64,000 bases of DNA from Pseudofabraea citricarpa (lineage: Eukaryota > Ascomycota > Leotiomycetes > Helotiales > Dermateaceae), in assembly GCA_029641185.1 (NCBI GenBank), contig JAPWGK010000023.1, forward strand, positions 1 through 64,000. Reading direction: 5' to 3'. The translations under genes were made by a program, and so were the position numbers. Shown here piece by piece: positions 12,901-24,433 of the stretch. Within the stretch, counting starts at the first letter, position 1. Each line of letters starts with the position of its first letter. A model generated the notes under the pieces. The model was given only the letters and a program-made list of their open reading frames with translations. It was not told the DNA's origin and did not search any database.

Positions 12901-15900
12901 AATGTGCAAAACGTACTGGCCCTGGCCGGTAACCTTTTCAGCAAAGGTTATGATGTTGATCTCGCTCGTGTAAACGCTCTTGAAGACAGAGGAGGGAACC
13001 AGTTCCAAGTGGGCAAGGTCATAACCGACTTGCCTCGCTACCAGTGGCAGTACCCAAAGGACATTCTCCTTTACGAGAATCGTTGGACTCGAGAGTGGCG
13101 ACTACGGATGCATCCACGGCATGATATTCTTGGGAGCCAAATTCCAGGTGCTAACAAGACCGAGCCAACATGGCGAAACATGCTCTCCATGAACAATGTC
13201 CCATGGCTGACAGATCATCGCGTAAGTAGAGTATATACAATTCAAGATCTGATCTAACGTGTTGTAATAGCTTGGAAAGGATATCGTATTTCCTTCTACG
13301 GGTTACCTCTGTATGGTTCTGGAGGCAGCTACCCAAATTGTCGAACTAGAAGGCCATAAAGCTACCGACGTGGAGTATTATGACATCCGAGATGTTAGCC
13401 TTTCCAAGGCTTTGATTGTTCCAGAAAACGACCATGGTATCGAGACCTTATTTGCTTTACGACCAGCCTCATTAAATGTTGTGTCCCGTCACCAGCACCT
13501 TTTTGAATTTATCCTTACTTCGGTATCAACCGAAGAGGGGGTAGATACATTCTCAGAGCACTGCCGTGGCCTCGTGGAAATTAGTTTTGAAAAGCACGGT
13601 AAGTTGTCACCGCTGGGTTTCTGTAACAAATCTGACGCAAGAAGAATTTCCTGAGAGCAAGTTGGTGAACGACATCCAAGCCGCTTCCTCGGTCAAAAAG
13701 ATCATCAACGCCACACAATGGTACGAAACGTTTGCGCAAGTAGGGCTTTGTTACGGTCCGATGTTCCAAGGCCTTTCCAAGATCTTTGCCGCAGGAGAAA
13801 CCAGTCAGACCGAAGCGCAAGTCGGCCTAGAGCCGACTGCGAAGACCATCAAGGACGAATCGAGATATATCTTACACCCTGCCACGCTTGATGCTAGTAT
13901 GCAAGTAAGTCAACCTCTTGGCGAAGAATGTTTACTTGGGTAGTCCGAGTACAACATGCTTTTCCAGAAAGAACCCCGCATCTGCTCCGCGCTTTAATCT
14001 TGTTTTGCTCCATCTAAACCCTAAAGAAGTAGTACTGACTCAAAGCCTCCACGCTTATAGCTTTCTATTCTCGCAGCACATCAAAGCACTGCTACAAAGT
14101 TCAAACGGGCTTTCATGCCTACCGCATTCGAGAGCATCAAGGTATGGCCCAAGATCGCGAGCCAGAGCCATACATCCGCCAAGTCATATGCGGGCGCCAC
14201 GTTGATGGGCGTTCGAGGACTATCAGCGGATATTGTGCTCCTAGGTGCTGAAGGCAATCGGATGCTTGAGGCAACCAATATCTTTCTCACCGCATCCGAT
14301 CAGTCTGCGCCCAAACTCATCGATGAACCGAGTCCATACACCCGCATTGTATGGAAACCCGAATTTAATCATCTCACGACAAACGCCATGGAGCATTTGT
14401 ACCCCCCTGAGATTCTGAGTGACGACGCCGTCATTCCCTCTTTGAATCATCTAGCATTGCATCAGCTCATCCATTTCAAAGCTACGAACCCGGATATCTT
14501 TGAGAAAGGTTCAAAGCAACCACATCTGCAGAGGCTCTTGGACTGGACACAGCAGAAACTCGACCTTGCTAAAGAAGATCCCAACTCTCCTGCGAAAAAA
14601 ATAATGGAATTGAGCGACAAATTCCGTGCAGAGGAGGTTGAGCGATTGTCTAATATTTTAATCCCTCAGTCTTCTGAGGCTCGGCTCATGTGTCACCTCT
14701 ACAATAATCTTCCTGATATTTACGCAGAAGAAAAAACGGGTATTCAAGTGGCATTACAAGACAATTTGCTTCTCGACAACTACGAGACGGGCCAAGTTTA
14801 CCGAGAGGGAAATCGACGTTTGGCTTCGACAGTGGCGCTGTATGCTCATCATAATCCTGGCCTCAAGATCTTGGAGGTTGGCGCAGGTACCGGAAGCGCA
14901 ACCAAGGAAATCCTACCTGCACTCAAAGGCGAGAATGCTTGGAGACAGTATCGAGAGTATCGCTTCACGGATACTACAACCTCTTTCTTGGCAGGGGCTG
15001 AAGAGAGGTTCTCCGAGTTCGAGGGAATGACATTCGGATCCTTTGACATGGAAAAGAGCGCAGAGTCCCAGGGCTACGAGCAAGACTGGGACCTTATTGT
15101 TGCCTCTAACGTCATTCACGCGACATCAGACATAAAAAGCACTCTGATCAATATCCGGAACCTCCTCAAGCCCGGCGGCAAGATGATTCTGCTGGAACTG
15201 ACCCAATCCCAGCTCAGTGCCGGCCTTGTGCTAGGAACCTTCAGCGATTTCTGGAAAGCGGATGTTGATCCCACTTATCCACGATACGATGGCCCATTCT
15301 TGAGTAAGTCGCTCTGGAGAACAGTCTTGCCTGCTTCAGGGTTCAATGGCCTCGATTTCTACCTTGATGATTACGCCGGTGACAACGTTTCGGCAACGGT
15401 GATCTGTGCCACAGCTATGGATATGAAGCCCACTTTACCAAGAGCAATAGCAGCTCCTGAACTTGAAGGTATCACGATAATTTACCGACATACTCTAGCT
15501 CCCTTCATGGAGGCACTGGGGAGCCACATCACCAAGACAGGTGGGGTACCAGTCGACATCATACCACTTCGAAACGTCGAAAAGGCTCGTTATCGTAGAT
15601 TTGTCTTTCTCCTCGAAACCCAGAGCCCATTCCTTATCGATGTCAAACCCGAGGAATGGAAAGCTCTCCAGCTGGCGGTTAGCCTTTCAGCCTCTTCCCT
15701 TTGGCTGACTCAAGGAGACCTCATGACCGGCAAGGAGCCATTGTACGCCATGATCTCTGGCCTTGCCAAGTATGTTCATTCTACCATTCATTTTGTCCTT
15801 AAATAGAGTCAAAGCTCTTCAACTCCTAAGACATTCCTAAAGGCCCCATACTAATTTGTTTGCAGAGGCATGAAAACGGAAAGAAGCTCCCTCCGTTTCA

Positions 15901-18535
15901 GTATACTCGACATTGACAGCATTCCTGAGGATCCTGATACCAAGTTATATGATTTGATCGCGCAGCTTGAGAACCGAGTTGCTGATGCCACCAACATCAA
16001 CGACGACTCGGAATTCCGTTACAAAGATGGCATCCTCTACATCAGTCGCCTGACCGCTGATGATGCCCTAAATGAAAACTCCAAGGCTATCGCCCACAAG
16101 GACTCCGCCTCGGAAGAAATTCCCCTCAAGGAGCTAAGGAATACGCCTCTCCAGCTTGCGATTGATAAACCCGGGGTCTTGAGCAGCATCTACTTCAAGC
16201 CAGACCTGGAGTTTGCCAAGCCACTCGCCGCTGACGAGGTTGAGATTGAAGTCAGATTCGCGGGTGTCAACAATAAGGACGTAAGTTTCTCCAAGTTCTC
16301 TTTCCTAGGTAAACTGAGAGACCGAGGTTGAGACAGGCAACTCTCCCTGAAATTTTTGATGCACTCACTCCTAATTGACTCATAATGTATCTTGAAGAGA
16401 TAATGCTGACTCTGAGCCCATGCCTTTAGATTGCTGTCCTTACTGGGCGGCACCACTCAAATTCCTACAGTGATGAGTGCTCTGGGACCGTTACTCAGAT
16501 TGGCACCGAGGTCACGGATCTCAAAGTTGGCGATGAGGTATACTGCCAATCTTTCTCGAAGTTTGGGAACTTCGTCCGGGAGAAAGCGGCGTTCTGTCAG
16601 CGGCTCGAGGAGGGCGACACCCCAGAAGGTACCTGCACTCTCCCAATTGCCTTTAGCACCGCCATCTACGGCTTGGTCGACCTAGGTCGTTTATCCAAAG
16701 GTGAATCAGTATTAATACAATCTGCAACTGGTGCTGTGGGCCTCGCGGCTTGCCAGATTGCCTGTATGATCGGAGCCGAGGTGTATGCCACAGTCGGTAC
16801 AGACGAGAAGAAGAAGGAGCTTCTGAGTATGGGTTATGGAATCCAAGAGGACCACATCCTAAACTCGCGGGATAGGTTCTCAGCGAAGATGCTGCTGGAG
16901 CAGACGGGAGGGAAAGGAATCGATGTCATCCTGTGCAGTGCGCGTGGCGAACTCATGCATGAGTATTGGCGCTGTACTGCTACCTGCGGTAGATTCGTCG
17001 AGATTGGACGTACAGAGGTCTTGGATAACGGGAGTTTGAGCTTAGACGTGTTCCGACGGAATGCTACATTCACTTCCTTTGATCTCGAAGTCATGAGCAA
17101 GAACAAGCCCCAGATAACTGCACAGTAAGTTCTCTTTCTCGCGAGCCCGCCCATACGATGCCGAAGCTGACATTCTCTCTAGGTTGATGAAAACAATCCA
17201 GCAGCTGAAATCCGAAGGCCACATCAAAGCCCTGCCTGTGCAGAAAGTTCACGTCTCGAAGATAGACAAGGCCTTCATGACGTTCACCAAAGGCACTCAC
17301 ATTGGCAAGATTGTCATCGACTACGACACCGCCTCCAACGAGGGCCTCAAAGTACGTTTTAACCCATCCTCTAAATCCCTCGCAACTAACAATCCCAGGT
17401 ACGTCGAGATCCGTTCACTGCTACGTTCGACCCGAATGCAGCGTACCTTTTGGTCGGATGTTTGGGAGGCTTGGGGCGAAGCTTCAGCTCATGGGCAGTC
17501 TCACGTGGAGCACGTAATCTGATATACCTCTCCCGCAGTGGAGCTGCTAAAGACGAGGCCAAGATTTTCCTCGATGTGCTCACTGAGAAGGGCGTTAATG
17601 TTTCGGTCGTGAAGGGAGACGTAACGTCTCTTCCTGACGTACAAGCTGCAGTGAAGGGCAGCGCGCTACCCATCAAAGGTGTTGTTCAAGGCGCTCTTAC
17701 ACTCCATGATGGTCTCTTTGAATCCATGTCCCTGGAAAGATTCAACGCGACCTTGCAACCGCGTGTAGTTGGCACGTTGAATCTCCACGAAGCTCTGAAG
17801 GATTCTCCTCTCGACTTCTTCGAGATATGGTCTTCATGGACTGTTGTCTTCGGTACCGCTACCCAGAGCAATTATCTAGCCTCGAATTCTTTCATCGATG
17901 CCTTTGCCCGCCACCGCCGCGCAGCAGGCCTGCCGTGTACCAGTCTGGCGTTGAGTCAAGTATTGGGCATCGGTATCGTGTCCTACATGCCCGAATACCA
18001 ACAGGCCATGATCCGCAACGGCTTCTACGGCAACGACGAGGACGAGTTCCTCCATTACTGCGAAGCCGGAATCCTTCCTCCCAACCCCGCCGATCCTGCT
18101 GATGCCACGTTCAAATACGACACTCAGACCCTCGGCCACCTTCTTGTCGGCATCGAACCTGCTGGCCTGCAAGCCGTGGACAGGAAATACCCCCTCTCTG
18201 AGATGCTCTGGGCTCGCGACCCGCGCTTCCAGAACCTTATCCAGGCCACATCGCTGTTGTCGTCTAGTGCGCAGGACAAGCGTGCAGCAGGAGCAGAGGA
18301 AGGGACCGTCTTGGATCGCATTCAACTGAAAATCTCGCGACTGCTGTACGTGCCGCTGGACGAGGTGGATGTTGACAAGGCGATTAATGACTATGGAATT
18401 GACAGCATGATTGCGGCCGAGTTGCGGAATTGGTTCTTTGCGAGCTTTGGGCGGGAGGTGAGCTTATTGAAACTGTTGAGTGCCACGATGACAGTGCAGC
18501 GGTTGGCAGAGGAAGCTGAGGCTCCATTAGAGTGA
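9957..18535 (+). CDS. Highly reducing polyketide synthase (HR-PKS)
   Basis: Twelve exons: 9957-10026, 10081-10746, 10802-11057, 11120-11435, 11491-13221, 13271-13598, 13642-13904, 14061-15769, 15866-16280, 16430-17124, 17183-17351, 17399-18535; 7755 coding bases, 2584 aa. Domain order is KS (DTACSSS, Cys188; His324 and His364), AT (GQGAQ near 587; GHSSGE, Ser678), DH (HDILGSQIP, His980; Asp1206 in TLDASMQ), C-methyltransferase (LEVGAGTG near 1481), ER (SATGAVG near 2016), KR (VGCLGGLG near 2225; Tyr2365 in SNYLASN) and ACP (GIDSM, Ser2542). It should build a reduced, C-methylated chain from malonyl-CoA in the cytosol. The chain ends at the ACP: there is no thioesterase, reductase or carnitine acyltransferase domain. 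All listed catalytic residues are present. The 156-bp intron at 13905 is unusually long for this gene. The product cannot be predicted. Confidence 0.95.
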
Positions 18536-19743
18536 GACGAGAAGAATTTTTGCTAGTACATGATAGGAGAGAGAGATAGTGGGGAAATTTGTAGAAATGT
18601 TATTTATTCTATGTCCAGTTGCTGTTGTTCACTGCTAATTGGGCGCCATGGTGCCTGGACCATGATAATGCATGCTGCACTGCTAAGAGAAATGTGTTTA
18701 CCCAAAGCCTTCCAGGCGGTAGTTCCAAGGTCACTCGGTCAATACGAGGTACATGCTCTAATTTCATATTTGCTCTGAGTATTCTCTTCCGCATGTTGCT
18801 TTGCCGCATAAAATGATAAAATTGGCATGGTTGAATCTTTAGCGAACTGGAAATTCTATTCAAACCTGCACTATTCTCTTTATGCCTTGCCATACCACAC
18901 TGAAGATTACTTTCACATCAACAATTACACTCTTTTGGCAATGCCTCTAGTACCCCCGACCGCCTAGTGACGCTGGCAGCTAGCTCGCTGTCAACTTGAA
19001 AGCTCTAGGCTTATTCTTCACCGTAAGACCTGCCGGTTATCCAAGTGATATATCCGGGACCGGTTACTCCGGGTGCCTGAATCGAACACTGGATTTGCTG
19101 AGATCGATGGAGACCGGATCGATTCGCAAGGTACTCACTTACTGTATACTACTTGGCAAAGGCCTAGACTGTCACTCTTACCCTCAGGGTCTTTCGCGTT
19201 AAATGGCAGAGCGTCCAGTGGGCGGAGGTTTGTATCCTCTGGACGAAGCGAGTTGCCTTGGTAGAGCGTCAGAAGCCCAGCCATTTTACAAACATCAGCC
19301 ATGGAATGTACTCAATGTCAGAGCGGTTGAGGTTTGATAGCATCCGTTGGCAGGGGCATATGCAGTCAGACTCGGAGTCAACTTGTCTCTCCTGAATTTC
19401 GCAACGTTTTGTTTAGAGCTTAATGCCCGTCTGCGGCTGAGCCTCTTTCGTGTCATGTCATGCGTGTCATGTCATGTTCAATCTGACATACACGCGCTTG
19501 GAAATTTCAACTTCAAGGCCCTTTGAAGCTGAACGCTTATTTTTCTTTTTCTGTACTTTTGACCAGCTTCTCGGTGTATATCACTCAAAGCCAAGCCCAA
19601 GATTTCCGGCCGTCTTGACGAGTAGCGGAAGAATTTTGGCTGGCATTACCTCAAGACATAACACTCATCCCGACAACACTTTTTTTTTTTTTGATTGTCT
19701 GTTTTGAATCGACATTGGTTGAAATTGTGTTGCGATTCGAGCC
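18536..19743. other. Intergenic, PKS to first P450
   Basis: About 1.2 kb with no supported gene. It contains the PKS 3' end and the promoter of the downstream P450, including a poly-T tract near 19679-19692 shortly before its start codon. Only short open frames without domains are present. Confidence 0.5.
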
Positions 19744-21448
19744 ATGTCTAATTCATTCAACATGCTTTCTTTCTATCATCCCACCCCTTTCAACCTGGCA
19801 ATTCTAGCGGTGATCATCTTCATTGTCTACCACATTCTTAGCCAGATAGCACTGGTATCTTCCACTTCTCCTCAATACATCATCTTCATGACTAACGGTG
19901 CGCTTCAGACTACATACAATCTTCTCTTCCATCCTCTCCGCTCAGTCCCTGGGCCTCCTCTGGCAAAAGTAACCTCCAGGTGGCTCGGATACCATGACTC
20001 CAATGGGAATCGTACCCTCACCATCCATGCAGCTCACGACAAGTATGGGCCCATCGTGCGCGTGGCTCCTAACGAGCTTTCTTTCGCATCCGTATCCGCG
20101 ATCAAAGAGATCTACGGGCAAGCTACGCCCTTTTTGAAAACGGCGTTCTATTCTGGTTTTGAGCAAGATAGCATCAGAACCCTCTTCACCAGCCGCGACA
20201 AGGTTTTCCATGCGCAGCGTCGGAAGTTGCTGAGCCATGCGTTTTCGCAGAAAGCCGTCCTTGCTGCCGAGCCGCTGCTTGTGGAGCAGATAAGAAAGTT
20301 CAACGGGTGGCTGGAGAAGAAGCAAGGGGAGGACATGAATGTCTTCATGTGGTTCCGGAATCTGACGTTAGATCTTACTAGTACGTTGTTTATGGGGGAA
20401 GAAATTGGCGGGCTCGATGGGGACGAAGCGCATGAGTATTTGCACAATATTGATGATTATTTCAAGATTGCAGGGCTGAGGTTGCAGTTTCCTTGGCTGT
20501 TGAAGCTGATGGCGTGGATACCGCATCAAAGGTGGCAGTATTTCTTGAGGGCCCAGGATCGGCTATACGAGTACGGTGTGAGCTCGTTTCAACGATATTT
20601 GGAAAAGTATGGCCGCGATTCGAAGAGAGACGATCTGTTGAAGAAGGTCCTTCATGGGGATAGTACACTTCCAAAGCTGAGCGATAGAGAGGTGCGTACC
20701 GAGATGGCGAGTATTTTGGTTGCTGGCATGGATACCACGAGTATCGTGCTCACATATACTTGTTGGCATCTGGCTACCAATCCAGAACTGCAAGTAAATG
20801 TTAGAAATGAGTTGAGAGATGCCGGTGTGACGTTCCCGAACGGTGTCGCTGTCTATAAAGACATTGAACGCTTGGAGTATTTGGATGCCTTCGTGATGGA
20901 AGCCTTGAGAGTCTATACGGCTGGTTGCTCAAGCCTGCCAAGAGCGGTTCCTCCCCAAGGAGCTGTGGTCTGTGGACTCAAGGTTCCAGGCGGGGTAAGT
21001 TTCTTCTCTCATATTATATCCTGAAGCTTCCACTGTCTATCAAATGGTGGCTTGTATTCTGGCATAGCCATGATAGGTTGTGTATGAATTACCAACCGGC
21101 ATCAGCTAACCGATTTACCAGACAACCATTTCAACTCAAGCTTACACGCAACATAACAATGCCACCGTCTTTCCATCCCCCGAGAAGGTCGTGCCCGAAC
21201 GCTGGCTAAGTCCACCAAAGGGAACGGCCGAGATGAGGGAAGCGTATATCCCATTCTCGAGAGGCACACGAGTGTGTCCGGGGATCTTCCTGGCAACGAT
21301 GGAGCTGAAACTTATCTTGACCAGTATCATTAATCAGTATCAGATTGGTGTTGGGAAATGTACTACCTCCGACACGATGAGTAGAATGGACCATTTTGTA
21401 TTGTATCCAAAAGGTGGATTCTGCGATTTGGTATTTACGAAAGTTTGA
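19744..21448 (+). CDS. Cytochrome P450 monooxygenase 1
   Basis: Three exons: 19744-19854, 19909-20994 and 21122-21448; 507 aa. The first intron is 54 bp, a multiple of three and open, but splicing joins SQIAL to TTYNLLFHPL, which fits the family N-terminus; it also has a TGACTAAC branch site and CAG acceptor. Features: an N-terminal membrane anchor, the proline hinge SVPGPP, I-helix AGMDTT, ExxR in MEALR, and the heme-binding FSRGTRVCPG with Cys451. ER-bound, it should hydroxylate or epoxidise a small molecule. It lies 1.2 kb downstream of the PKS on the same strand, so it is a likely tailoring enzyme. Family-level assignment (E-class group IV or CYP65-like) was not attempted. Confidence 0.93.
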
Positions 21449-21935
21449 GAACACTACCAATATGTGTCGCCGAGAATATACTGTTTCTTCAATCCTCTGG
21501 CACTAGAATAAATTTTTGGTTATTTTGTTCCTTCCAAGTTTGCATCAGTTTTAGTAAAGTTTTAGTAATACTGCTGGATTTGAAAATTTTAGACTTACAC
21601 TTTCAATCATCGGAGATAACATGCAAGACAATTTCTGCCCATGAGTAACTCCATTCTATTCCAATTTCTTCGGTTAGTTTTATTGATCCATGTTATGGTT
21701 GCTTTTCCCTTGGAAGTTAGTCTTGTAGGTTTGGAGGCTTGATATCTTACCTGTAAGTAGTCCCTTCTCAAATTCGTTTGCAAGTCAGTCACTTTAAACC
21801 AACACATCTAATTTACACAATTGCGGTTCAATTCTGCAAGCAAATTCCTCTTTATTCAATTTCCAGTCTTATTCTGCACACACCAAAACGGCACCGGCTA
21901 AGCTACAGTCTCTGCTATGATTCTCCAACATGCCC
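21449..21935. other. Intergenic between convergent P450 and crotonase
   Basis: These 487 bp hold the two 3' flanks of convergent genes. No further gene, repeat or RNA is visible. Confidence 0.4.
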
Positions 21936-22892
21936 TCATGTGGTCACAGCTCCGTTCCAAAGCCCATACAAGCCCATCACACTCTCACCTAAGCCCAACT
22001 CAAAATTACCCTTGGTCTGATTCTGACTTAGCTGCAAAAACCTTGCAATATTCGCCTGCTCCTCGGGGAACTGCTCAATGGCATAGAAGGCTTCGAAATC
22101 AAGTTGAAAGGCATTGTTAGGGGGATTGAGGAAGCTTAAGACAGCCTTCGTCTGGTTCAATGCCACGCGTGGGAACCTGGCAATGCGCTGGGATAGCTGT
22201 AGCACGCCTTGGCTCAGTTGAGCGGAGTCATCGTAGTATTTATTGAAGAGTCCAAGGGCCTCGCCCGTTGGCCCATCAAATGTTTTGGCGCCGAGGAGAT
22301 ACTCCATGGCCTTGGCCTTGCCCAGGATGGAGCCGAGGAATGTCTGTCCCCCTCCACCGGCAATGAGACCCAAAGCTTCCTCGAACGAACCAGTCTTCGT
22401 GCCCGGTCCTACGAAGCGCATGTCCATCTGCGCCGCGATCTCGTTCCCGGCACCGAATGCACGGCCATTGATCTCAGCAATGAAAATGGTCGTGGTAATA
22501 GTCTGTAACAGCTGAGCGAAAGTCAAGTAATCGGCCCCAAGTTTCTTCTTTGCGGCTGTGATGGGGACCTGGAGTGAGGTCATGTCGATGTGGCCGAGGA
22601 AGAAGTCCGGGTTGGCGGAATCGAAAATGACCACCTTGGGTGTCGCATCCGTCACGTTCTGAAGAGGGATGAGAAACTCCAAGAGGTCATCGGCAAAGCG
22701 CCGGTCGACAAAATTGACAGGGCCATTGTTGATGGTTGCACGAGTGATGTTTGGGGAGGGATAGGTGAAGGTCAAGGTTCCATGTCCCGACACATCTCGG
22801 CGCCCAACCACGGCCGTTGCTGGACTCGGAGCAGATACCGAGAGCAGAAGAACAGGCAGAAGTGACAAGAAGGGGGATGAAAGTAATTGCAT
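21936..22892 (-). CDS. Signal-peptide-bearing crotonase-fold (enoyl-CoA hydratase/isomerase-like) protein
   Basis: Single exon, 318 aa. Residues 1-27 form a clear signal peptide (a leucine- and serine-rich core ending SPATA). The body has the crotonase fold pattern: IFIAEINGRAFGAGNEIA (oxyanion-hole loop, about 136-150) followed by MDMRF, and FEEALGLIAGGGGQTFLG, which corresponds to the FxxPExxxGLxPGxGG loop. Several N-x-S/T sites (for example NIT, NVT, NQT) fit passage through the secretory pathway. Classical crotonases act on acyl-CoA in mitochondria or peroxisomes, where a secretory signal would be unexpected, so the substrate is probably not a CoA ester. It is divergent from the amidohydrolase at 23390 and lies inside the PKS cluster; a ring-forming or isomerising role is possible but unproven. 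Confidence 0.88.
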   Translation of the reverse strand: MQLLSSPFLSLLPVLLLSVSAPSPATAVVGRRDVSGHGTLTFTYPSPNITRATINNGPVNFVDRRFADDLLEFLIPLQNVTDATPKVVIFDSANPDFFLGHIDMTSLQVPITAAKKKLGADYLTFAQLLQTITTTIFIAEINGRAFGAGNEIAAQMDMRFVGPGTKTGSFEEALGLIAGGGGQTFLGSILGKAKAMEYLLGAKTFDGPTGEALGLFNKYYDDSAQLSQGVLQLSQRIARFPRVALNQTKAVLSFLNPPNNAFQLDFEAFYAIEQFPEEQANIARFLQLSQNQTKGNFELGLGESVMGLYGLWNGAVTT

Positions 22893-23389
22893 GTTGGATT
22901 CGGTTGGTGTCTTGCTGCTGGTGCTGGTGCTGGTGCTGGTACTGCTATCGTTGCTGCGTTTAACGTTTTACTTAAAGTATTCATCTCACAACAGTGCCGC
23001 AAGACGGCCGTTCAGATTCCTTCTTGCGTCGAATGCACAGAATACATCTGCCAAAGAAAATTCCTTAGCATTCTGCTCTGACTGCATATCATTCTTGGTA
23101 ACACGTATAGGACCAAAGGTCAACGTGAAGCATACTGCGTAAGCTCGCTTAGCCTTCGCCTTCGCTTCCGATGTAGGGAGTGACTGCAGAGTGACTGCAG
23201 GGCAGGGAGACAGCTGCAGCTGCACGATTCTGTATTACATGCAGTCAACCAATGTCCATCTCACTTCTATCTGGCTCCAAGCTCATTCATCATTGCTCTT
23301 AAGCCAAGCCAGAATGCCCGCAGCCGAAAGAGATAAAGGCAAGATCGAGCCATCCACCACAGGCACCGTACCACGCACGTGACTTGAAG
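22893..23389. promoter_or_regulatory. Divergent promoter, crotonase/amidohydrolase
   Basis: The 497 bp between the two start codons must drive both secreted-enzyme genes. It contains a repeated CTGGTG run near 22916-22940 (GGTGCTGGTGCTGGTGCTGGT) and CTGCAG-rich sequence near 23183-23222. No defined binding site was identified. Confidence 0.45.
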
Positions 23390-24433
23390 ATGCCCGCTCT
23401 CACAGCCTTCACCCGCACTTTGTTGCTCCTCCTCCTTTCATTGTCCTGTCTCCTGCGACCGGCTGTCATGGCTCCCAGCGGCTGGCTTGATATCCATGGC
23501 CACTTCACGCTTCCTCTGAGCCCCGAAGCGGCCGAAGAACAGGTCAAGGCATTCCACAGCGTCAATTTCATGGTTTCCGGTCCCTGGACCTTCTCGGTCG
23601 AGCCCACGCTGGCATATCTGGACAGCACCAACATTAGCATGCAAATGCTCTCCTATATCCCACGCAACCTCACGACGCTCCATACTGCTAATGACTATGG
23701 CGCTGGGATAGTGAGCCAGTATCCATCTCGGTTTGGGCTTCTGCTGGCGCTACCCACGGACAACGTCTCAGCGGCTCTAGCAGAGATCAAGCGTGGCGAC
23801 ACCTTTGCCATCCCCAATGATGGCTACGCCCTTCCAACCGTCTACAATAATGTCCTGCTCAGCGACCCCTCTCTCGATGCCGTATTCGAGGTGCTGAATG
23901 CGCGTAAGGCCGTCTGTCACGTACATCCCGACGCAGGAAAGAACGGCACTGATGGCCGGCCCAGCCCTTTGATCGATGTTGCTTTCGAAACGGCGCGTGT
24001 TGCAACCGATATGTTGTACCGAGGCGTCTTCCGGCGGTACCCAGACATCAAGTTTGTTTTCGCCCATTCAGGGGGCGCATTGCCCGTGCTTGCGGGTCGG
24101 CTCTCATTACTGGGCACCGAAAGCTGGGTGCCGAACCCTTTGAACTTGACGCGCGCTGAGATCGAGCAGTCGCTGGGGAACTTGTATGTTGACACGGCGG
24201 CGACGGCAAAGACGGGGCTAAAGCCTGCCATCCAGATGGTAGGCTTGAATAATGTGATCTACGGTGATGACTGTAACGTGCAGTGCTCAACCGACGCGAC
24301 GATGAAGGAGAATCAGCAGGATGTAGTCGATATCGAGAAAGAGCTGGTGGGCGAGACAGGGCGGGTGGCTGGTAATGGGTGGGCCTTGTTCCCAGCAGCA
24401 GCAGAGCGAGCGGAAAAGGGGCAGAAGAAGTAA
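23390..24433 (+). CDS. Secreted ACMSD-like amidohydrolase (amidohydrolase_2 family)
   Basis: Single exon, 347 aa, starting at the first ATG (an in-frame TTG lies 6 bp upstream). Residues 1-28 form a signal peptide with a run of leucines. The metal and catalytic residues of the ACMSD decarboxylase/hydrolase family can be placed: HGH (His36, His38), HVHPD (His177/His179), AHSGG (His226) and YGDD (Asp293). N-glycosylation sites are present (NIS, NLT, NGT). Known relatives decarboxylate aromatic acids, for example 2-amino-3-carboxymuconate semialdehyde or, in the patulin pathway, 6-methylsalicylate. The partner crotonase gene is divergent and also encodes a signal peptide, so the two probably act in the same compartment. 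Lactonase or hydratase activity cannot be ruled out. Confidence 0.9.
   Translation: MPALTAFTRTLLLLLLSLSCLLRPAVMAPSGWLDIHGHFTLPLSPEAAEEQVKAFHSVNFMVSGPWTFSVEPTLAYLDSTNISMQMLSYIPRNLTTLHTANDYGAGIVSQYPSRFGLLLALPTDNVSAALAEIKRGDTFAIPNDGYALPTVYNNVLLSDPSLDAVFEVLNARKAVCHVHPDAGKNGTDGRPSPLIDVAFETARVATDMLYRGVFRRYPDIKFVFAHSGGALPVLAGRLSLLGTESWVPNPLNLTRAEIEQSLGNLYVDTAATAKTGLKPAIQMVGLNNVIYGDDCNVQCSTDATMKENQQDVVDIEKELVGETGRVAGNGWALFPAAAERAEKGQKK

Noticed and set aside
13905..14060. Extra coding exon in the long PKS intron via the acceptor near 13967
   Set aside because: Using that acceptor leads to a stop after about ten codons, while the acceptor at 14060 gives LSILAAHQS and keeps the DH domain intact.
19060..19130. 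Possible tRNA on the minus strand (GTTCGATTC box-like sequence)
   Set aside because: The flanking bases cannot form a T-arm stem and no acceptor, D-arm or anticodon arm could be drawn.
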